A stretch of DNA of 64,000 nt. It comes from CAYPHY01 sp964410625. Lineage in GTDB: Bacteria > Chloroflexota > Anaerolineae > Promineifilales > Promineifilaceae. Below are positions 1 to 7,336 of the stretch, piece by piece. Each line of letters begins with the position of its first letter. Positions within the stretch are counted from its first letter, which is position 1. Location of the stretch: assembly GCA_964410625.1 (NCBI GenBank), contig CAYPHY010000011.1, positions 75,067-139,066 on the forward strand, written 5' to 3'. Below the pieces are notes generated by a model that worked only from the letters and a program-made list of their open reading frames with translations, was not told the DNA's origin and did no database searches. Both the position numbers and the translations under genes were made by a program.

Positions 1-467
1 CCTTTCGTCGCCTCCATCCGTTCGGCCACCGCCATAGACCAACTGGCGTCCACCACAAAGAGAATTAGATTGGCCGAGCGGCGTACCCGTACCTTCTCGC
101 GCAAGTCCTGCTTTTCCAGGGCCAACGCCAGCTTCGAGCGGTCGCGCCGGATTTGGTGCGGCGCGGCCGCACGCAATGTCGCATCAAAAGCTAAATCCGT
201 CAGTTTCCCCTTTGGAATGCGCGATTGAATATAACGGCCGCGCTTCCGTTCCGTTTTGGTCTGCGAACGGCGGCCGGCCTTATTGCGGGTCAACTTATCC
301 AGTTGGGTATCCAGGCGACGGGTAGTGAACTCCTGGCGTGACTCGATTTTGCGGCCGCCTTCCCACCAATGCCCCTCCTGGGGCGTTTTCGGCACGCTTT
401 GTGGCCCGGCCTCCGCCTGGGCCACCTCGCTCCCCTCACCCTCCTCCGCCGATTCTAAGCTTTTTTT
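1..467 (-). CDS. chlD: Chelatase VWA-domain subunit (ChlD-like), C-terminal part, read in the -1 frame; runs off the window
   Basis: Reverse-strand translation from the A-run at 461-469 to base 1 stays open. It gives an acidic linker (SLESAEEGEGSEVAQAEA), a basic stretch, then the start of a von Willebrand factor A domain with the MIDAS motif DASWSM near base 40. The linker-basic-VWA order is that of BchD/ChlD or CobT-type chelatase subunits, which pair with an AAA+ ATPase in Mg or Co insertion into tetrapyrroles. The frame has no start codon: a TAA at 468-470 closes it upstream, and no ATG or SD sequence lies in the linker. It is therefore probably translated only as an extension of the 455-1561 ORF after a -1 slip. 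The C terminus lies outside the window. Confidence 0.75.
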
Positions 468-1561
468 TTAGCTGCCCCCTGTTCCGGCTCCGTTTCCATC
501 TGCTCATCGCCGGGATCGCTAACGCCCATCTCGCGTTGCGCCTGGGCCATGCGGTCTTCCAATTCACTCGCTGCCAACACCGTGTCCTGGAACAGACGAC
601 CTTTCACGCGGTGCGGCAAGGCCAGTTCGGCCGCTAAAATAATATCCGTATCATTGATGTAATTCCGCCCTTCCAGTGCTGCATGGGCTTGCGCCCCTCG
701 CAGAATCACCAGATCGGCGCGATGCCCATCCACATTCAGCGACGACACCAGCCCGGCAATGGACATCAGATCGCGCCGCGTATAACGAACGGCATTCACC
801 AACTCTTGGGCGCGAGCAATACGGTCTGATAGTTCCTTCTCTCGCTCCGCCCACTTCGCGCGGAACCCATCGGGGTCAACCTCAAAAGCAACCCGGCGCT
901 CCATAATATCTACGCGCTGCTGCGTGTCGGGCAACCCTTCAATTTGCACAGAGAAAGCGAAACGATCCAGCAATTGCGGCCGTAGGTCTCCTTCCTCTGG
1001 GTTCATCGTCCCGATCAGCACAAACTTCGCCGGATGGGAAAAGCTGATCCCCTCGCGCTCGACGATATTCACGCCCATCGCCGCCGCATCGAGCAGCAAG
1101 TCTACCACATGGTCATCAAGCAAGTTGACTTCATCTACATAGAGGACGCCGCGATTAGCCGAAGCCAAAATCCCCGGCTCAAAGTGCTTCTCGCCCGACT
1201 TGATCGCCTGCTCAATATCGAGCGTGCCAACCACACGATCCTCGGTGGCGCTGACCGGCAAATCGACAAACGGGGTCTGTCGAATCTCTACCTGGACATT
1301 GCCATTCTGGAACTGCTCGCGGCTCTCATCGTCCCACTCATTCGGCCGATCCGGATCACAGTTATACCGGTTCCCAGCCAACACCCGTATATCGGGCAAC
1401 AAAGCCGCCAGGGCGCGGGCGGCCGTAGACTTCGCCGTGCCACGCTCGCCACGAATAAGAACGCCGCCAATCCGCGGACTGACCGCATTTAAGATGAGCG
1501 CACGTTTCATACGCTCCTGACCTACAATTGCTGTGAAAGGAAAAACCGCTCTACTTGCCAT
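455..1561 (-). CDS. chlI: AAA+ chelatase ATPase (ChlI/BchI-like), zero-frame product
   Basis: A 368-residue protein with the full ChlI-type AAA+ core: Walker A GERGTAKS near residue 40, the family motif EWDDESREQF, Walker B VLYVDEVNLLDDH near residue 145, sensor GTMNPEEGDLRPQLLDRFA, and a C-terminal lid helix bundle. It drives metal insertion (Mg2+ or Co2+) into a tetrapyrrole together with a VWA subunit and a large CobN/ChlH-type subunit. The tail ends in AAKKKA followed by TAG; the AAA AAA AAA lysine codons form the slippery run shared with the VWA extension. Length fits a stand-alone ChlI, so both a short ATPase and a long ATPase-VWA protein could come from one mRNA. No large chelatase subunit is in the window, so the metal is not decided here. 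Confidence 0.88.
   Translation of the reverse strand: MASRAVFPFTAIVGQERMKRALILNAVSPRIGGVLIRGERGTAKSTAARALAALLPDIRVLAGNRYNCDPDRPNEWDDESREQFQNGNVQVEIRQTPFVDLPVSATEDRVVGTLDIEQAIKSGEKHFEPGILASANRGVLYVDEVNLLDDHVVDLLLDAAAMGVNIVEREGISFSHPAKFVLIGTMNPEEGDLRPQLLDRFAFSVQIEGLPDTQQRVDIMERRVAFEVDPDGFRAKWAEREKELSDRIARAQELVNAVRYTRRDLMSIAGLVSSLNVDGHRADLVILRGAQAHAALEGRNYINDTDIILAAELALPHRVKGRLFQDTVLAASELEDRMAQAQREMGVSDPGDEQMETEPEQGAAKKKA
459..470 (-). promoter_or_regulatory. Probable programmed -1 frameshift site (A9 slippery run)
   Basis: On the minus strand the zero frame reads GCT AAA AAA AAA GCT TAG. A one-base backward slip on the A9 run gives AGC TTA GAA and enters the open VWA frame. A purine-rich, SD-like AGGGGG lies just upstream of the run. 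Two AGCT words flank the A-run. Slippage at such runs between ChlI-like and VWA parts of chlD genes has been proposed for cobalt chelatases; whether it happens here is inferred. Confidence 0.65.
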
Positions 1562-1691
1562 TATTCATTAATTACAGAAGCTATCTCTAAGCAACCCATG
1601 AAATTGGAAATTTCTTGCTTCCATTGGTATAGTCCCACAGGTCTTATGAGAACACTTCCTCCTGGTAACAGTTGTCAAAACAAAAATAGAT

Positions 1692-1697
1692 TATACT
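1692..1697 (+). promoter_or_regulatory. Possible -10 element (TATACT) of the glycerophosphodiesterase gene
   Basis: TATACT lies 39 bases before the ATG at 1737. A TTGTCA at 1672-1677 would be a -35 box, but the 14-base spacer is short, so only the -10 is tentatively supported. Confidence 0.3.
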
Positions 1698-1736
1698 CCA
1701 TGCCCCTTGCCGGGCAAAACAGCACAAGGAATTTTC

Positions 1737-2618
1737 ATGTTGCGTAAACTCGGCCGTCTCTCGCTGATCATCCTCATTGCCCTGGTCGTTGTACTTTCCA
1801 TTCTAATCATAACCAACGACCCCGTTCCTGACTACCCCTTCTTCGAATCGCCGGGGCCATTGGTCATCGCCCACCAGGGCGGCGAAGGGCTACGGCCGAG
1901 CAATACGATGGCTGCCTTTGAAAACGCTGTTGCCCTCGGTGTAGATGTGCTGGAAATGGACATCCACGCCACGGCCGATAATGTCCTCGTCTTGATGCAC
2001 GACGACACCGTAGACCGCACGACCGATGGCAGCGGCCGCATCCGCGAGATGACCCTGGCTGAAATCAAAACGCTCGACGCCGGCTACTATTGGACCGACG
2101 ACGGCGGCCAAACCTATCCCTATCGTGGCCAGGGCATTCAAGTTCCGACGTTGGAAGAAATCTTCACAGCCTTTCCTCTCATGCGTATGAACATTGAGAT
2201 CAAGCCCGACGATCCGGCCGCGGCAGAACTGTTATGCCAATATATAGCCGACTATGATATGGGTGATCAAGTCTTGGTGGCCTCTTTCCATCCCGAAAGC
2301 ATCCGCACCTTTCGCGCCGCCTGTCCCGAAGTTGCTACCTCATTGGTTGAACAGGAAATCCTTCGCTTTTTTATCCTCAACACTCTTTTTCTCGGCCGTC
2401 TCTACCGCTCACCTGGGGCCGCCATGCAAGTTCCCGAACATTCCGGCAACATCCACGTCCTCACCAACCGCTTCGTGCGCGGCAACCACGCTCTCAATAT
2501 GGATGTCCACGCCTGGACAATCAACGAAACGGCCGATATGGAGCGCCTCATCGCCCTGGGAGTAGACGGGATCATCACCGACCGCCCTGATAGAATGCTC
2601 GAATTACTCGGCCGTTAG
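1737..2618 (+). CDS. Membrane-anchored glycerophosphodiester phosphodiesterase
   Basis: A GDPD-family phosphodiesterase, hydrolysing glycerophosphodiesters to glycerol-3-phosphate and an alcohol. Residues 1-30 form one hydrophobic segment (signal anchor), so the enzyme probably works outside the membrane. Family motifs are present: AHQGGEGLRPSNT (catalytic His and the P-[ES]-NT box), LEMDIHATAD, LMHDD and IEIKPD, ending in the usual GVDGIITDRPD. The first motif has Q where most members have R (HRG). The ATG at 1737 is chosen over an upstream TTG at 1707 because AAGGA lies six bases before it and the hydrophobic segment then starts at residue 7. The 293-residue length is normal for the family with an added anchor. 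Confidence 0.88.
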   Translation: MLRKLGRLSLIILIALVVVLSILIITNDPVPDYPFFESPGPLVIAHQGGEGLRPSNTMAAFENAVALGVDVLEMDIHATADNVLVLMHDDTVDRTTDGSGRIREMTLAEIKTLDAGYYWTDDGGQTYPYRGQGIQVPTLEEIFTAFPLMRMNIEIKPDDPAAAELLCQYIADYDMGDQVLVASFHPESIRTFRAACPEVATSLVEQEILRFFILNTLFLGRLYRSPGAAMQVPEHSGNIHVLTNRFVRGNHALNMDVHAWTINETADMERLIALGVDGIITDRPDRMLELLGR

Positions 2619-2625
2619 ACCCCAA

Positions 2626-2644
2626 CGCGATTTGCCAAATCGCG
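2626..2644. repeat. Short palindrome, GCGATTTG-CAAATCGC family
   Basis: CGCGATTTG and CAAATCGCG flank one central base, directly after the stop codon at 2618. A close relative lies at 17639-17659, so this is a dispersed small palindrome. It may also serve as a 3' hairpin for the preceding gene; no T-run follows. Confidence 0.6.
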
Positions 2645-2670
2645 CCACATTGAAAGCGAACTTAGAGTGT

Positions 2671-3345
2671 CTAGGGTGTTAGACGGCCGCGATATAACTT
2701 CCTACCCCCCGAATGGGAGAGCCAAACCTCATCCTTCGCCCAGGCTACCCCCATGTATAGGTGTTGGGCATTGTGCCACGCCACCTCACGGCCGTCACGC
2801 GGATCGATCTGCACCAGCGCAAACGACTGCGCTTCGTCTAACCACTCAAATTGCTGGTACGTCTCATCAAAAGCCATCGGGTAAGCCACACTGAGCCACA
2901 AATAGCCATCATGGTAGTCCAGCCCACCGCCGGCCACCGGCGCAGGCAGCGTCCGCGCGATTCGGCCGCTCTCCCGCTCCACCGCCAGCAGTTCACCCCG
3001 CTGTTGCGAGACCACCCATAGATGATGACCATCCCAGGCAACACCAGAGAGCCAGCCATGCTCGGTCAAAGGGATCGTCTGGTCAAAATCATTGCTCTGC
3101 GGGTTAACGCGCCGCAACATTCCTTCCTCATGCAACGATTGCCACAACGAACGGCCGTCCCAGGCCAACCCGCTCAAATTCCCTGGACATCTCAGCGACC
3201 TTACCAACTCCCCCGACCCCGGATCAACAGCAAAAATACGCCCCGCCGTGAAATCAGCATTCCACAGCGTGCGGCCGTCCCAGGCCAACCCCGCCGGCCC
3301 ATTCCCCGGCGCGTCGTAGGCGGCGATGATCGAAAGGGTACTCAT
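2671..3345 (-). CDS. Beta-propeller repeat protein, function unknown
   Basis: A 224-residue protein made of about five repeats, each with the core [GS]-[LV]-[AD]-[WY]-D/H-G-x-x-L-W (for example AGLAWDGRTLW, SGLAWDGRSLW, SGVAWDGHHLW, GGLDYHDGYLW, MGVAWAKDEVW) spaced about 40 residues apart. This is the pattern of YVTN/NHL-like or glutamine-cyclotransferase-like propellers. There is no signal peptide or membrane segment, so it is probably cytoplasmic. No catalytic residues can be assigned. It lies downstream of the aromatic operon on the same strand but is separated from it by a long hairpin, so it may be transcribed apart. Confidence 0.7.
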   Translation of the reverse strand: MSTLSIIAAYDAPGNGPAGLAWDGRTLWNADFTAGRIFAVDPGSGELVRSLRCPGNLSGLAWDGRSLWQSLHEEGMLRRVNPQSNDFDQTIPLTEHGWLSGVAWDGHHLWVVSQQRGELLAVERESGRIARTLPAPVAGGGLDYHDGYLWLSVAYPMAFDETYQQFEWLDEAQSFALVQIDPRDGREVAWHNAQHLYMGVAWAKDEVWLSHSGGRKLYRGRLTP

Positions 3346-3350
3346 TGCGA

Positions 3351-3428
3351 GAGATTAAGAGATTAGGAGACCAGGAGACTGAGAGACTAGGATGGTCAAA
3401 TCTCCAAATCTCCTAGTCTCTCAGTCTC
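3351..3428. repeat. Dispersed short-tandem repeat forming an 18-bp hairpin
   Basis: Words such as GAGATTAGGAGA and GAGACTAGG repeat in tandem, then return in inverted form. Arms 3375-3392 and 3411-3428 pair perfectly over 18 bp around an 18-base loop. The hairpin sits just beyond the stop of the DAHP synthase gene and may act as its 3' end. The same CAGTCTCC/CAATCTCC words recur inside four coding regions of this window. Confidence 0.8.
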
Positions 3429-3433
3429 TTCTT

Positions 3434-4471
3434 CTAAGCGTAAGCCATCTCCACCGGCCGAACCTCACGGCCGACGGCTTCGGCAATCGCTTTCATTTCC
3501 GTCACCAGTTTAGCAAACTTTTCCGGGCGCAGCGACTGCACCCCATCGGACATTGCCTCTTCCGGCCGTGGATGCACTTCAATGATCAGACCATCGGCTC
3601 CGGCCGCGACGGCCGCTTTCGCCGCCGCCGCCACATACTCCCACTTACCCGTCCCATGACTGGGATCAGCGATCACCGGTAGATGGGATAATTGTTTCGC
3701 CACCGGGATGGCGTTAATGTCAAAGGTATTCCGCGTCGCCGTCTCAAAGGTGCGAATACCGCGCTCGCATAGCATCACCCGCGTGTTGCCGTGGCTCAAA
3801 ATATACTCAGCACACATCAGCCACTCTTCGATCAGGCTGCTCATCCCCCGCTTCAACATCACCGGATGCTGCGACTCTCCCACTGCGTTCAGCAGCGCAT
3901 AGTTCTGCATATTGCGCGTGCCAACCTGCAAGATGTCGGCATATTCACAGACCAGTGGGACCAACGCCGGTTCCATCACCTCAGTGATAATCGGCATCCC
4001 CGTCTCTTCCCGTGCTTCCGCCAGATACTTCAGCCCCTCTTCGCCCATGCCCTGGTACGAGTAAGGGGAAGTACGCGGCTTAAATGCGCCCCCGCGCAAG
4101 ATATGCGCCCCCGCTTCGCGACAAGCATGGGCCGTCTCGATAATTTGGCTGCGGCTCTCCACCGAGCAAGGCCCAGCCATAATCACCACTTCATCCGACC
4201 CGATCCAATTCTGCCCGATTTGAAATACGGTGTCTTCTGGCTTAAATTCCCGGCTGGCCAGCTTGAAAGGCTTCAACACCGGTACAACCCGGTCCACACC
4301 CGACATCCGCTCAAAATTCTCATAGGCGATGGTACGGCCGTTGCCAATCACCCCAATCACCATCCGTTCCTTCCCTTCGGAAAGATGGACCCGGCCGCCA
4401 TTTTCCTCCGCGCGGGCAATCACCGCCGTTTTCTCGGCCATCGTCGCGTCAGCCTTCATTATAACTATCAT
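3434..4471 (-). CDS. aroF: 3-deoxy-7-phosphoheptulonate (DAHP) synthase
   Basis: First enzyme of the shikimate pathway, condensing phosphoenolpyruvate with erythrose 4-phosphate. The 345-residue sequence has an N-terminal ferredoxin-like regulatory domain (to about residue 75; VIMKADAT...MVIGVIG) followed by the catalytic barrel with MAGPCSVES, LRGGAFKPRTSPYSYQG, QVGTRNMQNY, MLKRGM, MLCERGIRTFE, PVIADPSHGTG and EVHPRPEEAMSDG. These are the hallmarks of the type I-beta (Thermotoga/Bacillus AroA-G) branch; the N-terminal domain there binds Tyr or Phe. An SD-like AAGGAG precedes the ATG. It follows the chorismate mutase gene by 31 bases, so the two form an operon under the upstream attenuator. 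Confidence 0.93.
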   Translation of the reverse strand: MIVIMKADATMAEKTAVIARAEENGGRVHLSEGKERMVIGVIGNGRTIAYENFERMSGVDRVVPVLKPFKLASREFKPEDTVFQIGQNWIGSDEVVIMAGPCSVESRSQIIETAHACREAGAHILRGGAFKPRTSPYSYQGMGEEGLKYLAEAREETGMPIITEVMEPALVPLVCEYADILQVGTRNMQNYALLNAVGESQHPVMLKRGMSSLIEEWLMCAEYILSHGNTRVMLCERGIRTFETATRNTFDINAIPVAKQLSHLPVIADPSHGTGKWEYVAAAAKAAVAAGADGLIIEVHPRPEEAMSDGVQSLRPEKFAKLVTEMKAIAEAVGREVRPVEMAYA

Positions 4472-4502
4472 AATTGCACTTCTCCTTCTTAATTACAGTC
4501 CA

Positions 4503-4994
4503 CTAGAGAGTCATCGCCAAAAACTTCACCGCCGCCTCAACGGCCGAAATCTGTCGCGGCCGGACCGGGGGAACGCTCGTGCGGTCTGGACGCAGCGAGC
4601 GAGCCTCGCGCAAATAAATATGAACAATCTCCTGAGCGGTGCGTGTGGTGTTCCAATGGATCAACACACGAATGCAGCGCGGCAACCCACCCGGCACATT
4701 CATCTCATGCCCACACATCAGCGCGGCATCCATCCAGCCCAGTTGACGGGCGGCAAAGGCAGGGTAAGTGGCGTTCAAATCGGCCGTAGTCGTAAAATAG
4801 GCGCTGGCAATATCATCTACCTGCATTCCGTTCGCCTGGACCAACGCTTGCAGCAGCTCCCGCGTCGCCTCCAAAATCTCATCCTCATTGTTGCTGGAGA
4901 CGGTAATCGCCCCGCGCACCCCTCGGCAGACCATCGGCCGTGCTTCCGTTTGTGCTCCACCATGACCATTTTTACCATGCAATTGCGTACCCAT
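4503..4994 (-). CDS. aroH: Chorismate mutase, AroH type
   Basis: Converts chorismate to prephenate, the branch point to Phe and Tyr. The sequence carries the AroH-fold core: CRGVRGAITV near the start with the conserved Arg, ELLQALVQANG, the central SAYFTTTADLNATYPAFAARQLGW, and NVPGGLPRCIRVLIHWNT with the active-site Arg, then IVHIYLREARSLRPD. About 30 residues precede the RGVRGA motif, longer than in B. subtilis. A GTG at 5021 is also in frame, but the ATG at 4994 follows an AGGGGAA sequence and is preferred. It is the first gene of the aromatic operon, about 130 bases after the attenuator terminator. Confidence 0.9.
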   Translation of the reverse strand: MGTQLHGKNGHGGAQTEARPMVCRGVRGAITVSSNNEDEILEATRELLQALVQANGMQVDDIASAYFTTTADLNATYPAFAARQLGWMDAALMCGHEMNVPGGLPRCIRVLIHWNTTRTAQEIVHIYLREARSLRPDRTSVPPVRPRQISAVEAAVKFLAMTL

Positions 4995-5030
4995 CTTAAC
5001 ATTCCCCTTTTTGCTTACCACTCAAATGAT

Positions 5031-5108
5031 TTTTAGCAACGAATGAACGCGAATTTACACCAATGGTTTTTTATTCGAGGAAATTCGCGTCTATTCGTTG
5101 CAAAAATA
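5031..5108. repeat. Dispersed intergenic palindrome, AACGAATGAACGCGAATT family
   Basis: AGCAACGAATGAACGCGAAT on one side and AAATTCGCGTCTATTCGTTG on the other form an imperfect inverted repeat. Copies of the same family lie at 7095-7332, 11144-11219 and 55282-55380. This one lies between the attenuator terminator and the chorismate mutase start. Confidence 0.8.
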
Positions 5109-5122
5109 ATTCATGTGCCATT

Positions 5123-5158
5123 AAAACAAAAAAGACGCGGCCTTTTGAGCCGCGTCTT
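5123..5158 (-). terminator. Intrinsic terminator of the aromatic attenuator
   Basis: On the minus strand AAGACGCGGC (5158-5149) and GCCGCGTCTT (5141-5132) form a perfect 10-bp stem, followed by a T-rich tract (TTTTTTGTTTT counting the end of the stem). Its 5' arm is also part of the alternative antiterminator pairing described for 5150-5229. Confidence 0.88.
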
Positions 5159-5229
5159 GTTGAGTCTAAGAGTATTGTCCTGGCTTTGCTTTTACTTGGC
5201 GTAGCAGGGTACCCTCCCAACAGTTGCGG
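5150..5229 (-). promoter_or_regulatory. Antiterminator pairing of the Phe/Tyr attenuator
   Basis: CCGCAACTGTTGGGAG (5229-5214) can pair with CTCAACAAGACGCGG (5164-5150): CCGC with GCGG, TGTTG with CAACA and GAG with CTC. That pairing consumes the 5' arm of the terminator. A competing stem forms between the Phe/Tyr codons (5261-5241) and the complementary GCCAAGTAAAAGC stretch near the leader stop. A ribosome stalled at the aromatic codons would free the antiterminator; one that reaches the stop would cover it. Confidence 0.7.
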
Positions 5230-5287
5230 CTGGGTGGTTGCCAAAAAAGTAAAAGTAAAAGCCAAAAGACGGTTGATAAGCGTTCAC
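5192..5287 (-). CDS. Phe/Tyr-rich attenuation leader peptide
   Basis: A 31-codon ORF starting with GTG at 5287-5285 and ending with TAA at 5194-5192. Residues 8-15 read FGFYFYFF: five Phe and two Tyr codons in eight. This is the design of classical amino-acid attenuators such as pheL. The GTG lies about three bases after the predicted transcription start (near 5290), so the mRNA is almost leaderless and has no SD sequence. It precedes the chorismate mutase and DAHP synthase genes, exactly the pathway expected for Phe/Tyr control. The ORF is too short for ordinary gene finding; it is supported by codon content and by the RNA folds around it. Confidence 0.78.
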   Translation of the reverse strand: MNAYQPSFGFYFYFFGNHPAATVGRVPCYAK

Positions 5288-5296
5288 GATGGCAGC

Positions 5297-5325
5297 ATCA
5301 TAACATCTCGGCCGCTATACGTCAA
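5297..5325 (-). promoter_or_regulatory. Sigma-70-type promoter of the aromatic operon leader
   Basis: TTGACG (5325-5320), a 17-base spacer, and TATGAT (5302-5297) on the minus strand. The expected start is near 5290, just ahead of the leader-peptide GTG. Confidence 0.82.
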
Positions 5326-5430
5326 GGCGCAAACATCAAAATTTGCACAATAAAAAGGGATAACCTTTCGTAAACTTTGACCAATGGGAGAATTCAATAA
5401 CTGATATCAAAGATACTCCACTCGATATTT

Positions 5431-6999
5431 CTAAGGTTCTTCAGGCGTTGGCGGCGGTGTAGCAGTGGGGAATTGGTAGTTGGGGATCAGCGCAACGACG
5501 CGATTGGTCGCCTCAATCAATGTCTGCTCTGGCCCAAAGTAGCCGCTGAGCATCTCTTGCAAGACAATGGAAAAAATAAGCTCCTCATACACCTGCGAAA
5601 TCAACTCGCCATGGCCCTGGCGGATGCCCCAGCGCGGCGCGGCCGCTACCCCCGCACTCAATTGCCTGACCACTTCTTCGCCATAAACATCGCGCAGGCT
5701 CGGTCCGCTCTCCATCAGTGGCTGCGTCCCCCATACGTCAATAAAGCGGCGTGGCTCCTCGGCCGTCCCCCAACGCATCGGCACCTTCCGCACCGTATCC
5801 ACCGCCAGCCAGCGTTCATACCCTTCATTGAACCAGTAGCGCAGGAAGGCGGCCGCCACCTCTGGGTCTGCCTCGGCCGTGATCCCCAAATTCGTGATGT
5901 TGCTGAATCCCGCCGGGGCCGCCTCCGGCCCAGTGCCAACCAGTTCAGTGATAATCCCCGTGTTTTCCGCCAGATAGCTATCACTTGCCCCGCATTCGGC
6001 ACAAGTCGGTAGCGCAGCCGAATTCAGCCCCGCCAACGCAGGCAAAATCTCCGGTGAGGTCATGATCATCCCCGTCTGCCCGGCCAAAAACGCATTTCGC
6101 GCACTGGTGTCCGTCTGCACCCCTGGCGGGCTATAGCGGTTGATCACCGTGAAATAGCTCTGCAACGCCTCCGCACACGCCGGTTCCAGGAATAAGACCT
6201 CCCCCGCTTCATCAATCAAATCGCAGCCATTCGCCAATGCCATCTGCTCAAACGCCTGGTGGGTCGTCACCAGATTCGATTCAGTGGGAATGATCAGCCC
6301 CGTCACCAATGCCTCTAAATCATAAATCGCCTCGGCCGCCGCCAACATCGCCGCAAAGTCATCGGGCGGAGCGAGATTGCGCTCCTCAAACCAGTCCCGC
6401 CGGTAAAGAAACAGTTGGTGATACCCATCGCTGGGCACGGCTGCGATCTGTTCTTCAACCGTCACCAACTCCAACACCGCCGGATCAAACGTCTCCCAGC
6501 CCAACGCTTCGACAACAGCCGTCGCCGCCGCCGGATCGAGAACCTCGTCGGCAGCCCACCCCGCCGTATACTCCAACGGATGCATGACGATGCCCGGCAG
6601 GGTATAGGTCGTCACCGCCGTTTCCATCAGGCGCGGCAACAACGCTGGTGAAACCATCTGTAAGGAGACGCTATAGCCTGTTAGCTGGTTAAACTCGGCC
6701 GTCATCTCATCTAACACGACCCGATGCTCCGGCGAGGTTTCGTTGATCCAAACCACCAACGGCGGTTCGCCAGCGGCCGTCGTTCCCCCCGTCTCTCCTG
6801 CTCCCGGCGTCACTTGTGCGGAAGCGGCCGATGTTGGCGCGGGTAAATACAACGGCTCCACCGTCGGCGTCGGCGTACTCAACGCCTGGGCAGTCGCCGT
6901 TGCCAGTCGCGGCGGATCACTCAAATCAAGCTGGCAAGCCGTTGTCACCGCCGCCAATAGGACAATAGTTAGCAGGAAAATCGAGGAAAATTGACGCAT
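5431..6999 (-). CDS. Extracellular solute-binding lipoprotein (ABC sugar-binding type)
   Basis: A 522-residue family 1 solute-binding protein. From the chosen ATG (MRQFSS) the signal peptide ends in a lipobox with Cys 22 (LAAVTTAC), then a Thr/Pro/Ala-rich linker to about residue 85, then the binding fold (PLVVWINETSPEH..., TLPGIVMHPLEYTAGWA, AAVPSDGYHQLFLYRRDWFEERN, NAFLAGQTGMIMTSPE). It would be tethered on the cell surface and deliver a carbohydrate or oligomer to an ABC importer. No permease or ATPase gene adjoins it, so the transporter partner must lie elsewhere. A longer in-frame start at 7038 exists but would put 13 residues before the signal peptide. Tail is Pro/Thr rich. Confidence 0.85.
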   Translation of the reverse strand: MRQFSSIFLLTIVLLAAVTTACQLDLSDPPRLATATAQALSTPTPTVEPLYLPAPTSAASAQVTPGAGETGGTTAAGEPPLVVWINETSPEHRVVLDEMTAEFNQLTGYSVSLQMVSPALLPRLMETAVTTYTLPGIVMHPLEYTAGWAADEVLDPAAATAVVEALGWETFDPAVLELVTVEEQIAAVPSDGYHQLFLYRRDWFEERNLAPPDDFAAMLAAAEAIYDLEALVTGLIIPTESNLVTTHQAFEQMALANGCDLIDEAGEVLFLEPACAEALQSYFTVINRYSPPGVQTDTSARNAFLAGQTGMIMTSPEILPALAGLNSAALPTCAECGASDSYLAENTGIITELVGTGPEAAPAGFSNITNLGITAEADPEVAAAFLRYWFNEGYERWLAVDTVRKVPMRWGTAEEPRRFIDVWGTQPLMESGPSLRDVYGEEVVRQLSAGVAAAPRWGIRQGHGELISQVYEELIFSIVLQEMLSGYFGPEQTLIEATNRVVALIPNYQFPTATPPPTPEEP

Positions 7000-7094
7000 C
7001 AAGGCTTGGATTGTATAAACGCTGAACCGGCATGGCAAATACGATACCCCGACTGCCCCCTTGCGCTTCCCCTCTTCTCATGTGCATTTGAGAA

Positions 7095-7332
7095 AATAGC
7101 AACGAATGAACACGAATTTTCGCAAACAAAATAAATTAGCCAAATTAGCCACTATGTTTGCCCTTTCAGAGCGAACGCTGATCTTCGCTGATACAACGCA
7201 GATATACGCTAGATCTGTGTTAATCTGCGTGCAATTTTATTGTCCATCTGCGATTATCTGCGTCCTCTCTTCAGCCTTTCACAAAAATCGTGTAAATTCG
7301 CGTTCATTCGCGTCAATTCGTTGCTAAAATTA
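7095..7332. repeat. Composite of two dispersed intergenic repeat families
   Basis: The outer parts (AGCAACGAATGAACACGAAT near 7097; AAATTCGCGTTCATTCGCGT near 7300) belong to the AACGAATGAACGCG family in inverted order. Between them lie tandem ATCTGCG/ACGCAGAT/CGCTGAT words of the second family (about 7175-7270). No gene is evident. The block separates the solute-binding gene from the divergent histidine kinase and must hold the promoters of both. Confidence 0.75.
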
Positions 7333-7336
7333 TCCT

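Noticed and set aside
1672..1697. Full promoter TTGTCA...TATACT for the glycerophosphodiesterase
   Set aside because: The spacer is 14 bases, too short for normal sigma-70 contact; kept only as a possible -10.
3351..3428. CRISPR-like array because of regular short words
   Set aside because: Units are only 7-12 bases with no unique spacers, and the block folds back on itself. No cas genes are in the window.
5071..5265. A 64-codon minus-strand ORF starting TTG at 5265 (MAFTFTFLATTQ...)
   Set aside because: It overlaps the leader in another frame, runs through the terminator and has no SD. The GTG-started frame at 5287 ends with its own stop before the terminator and has the aromatic codons expected for the pathway.
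5123..5290. T-box or SRP-type RNA in the aromatic leader
   Set aside because: There is no T-box sequence or specifier loop, and no SRP apical loop. The Phe/Tyr leader ORF with alternative stems explains the region better.
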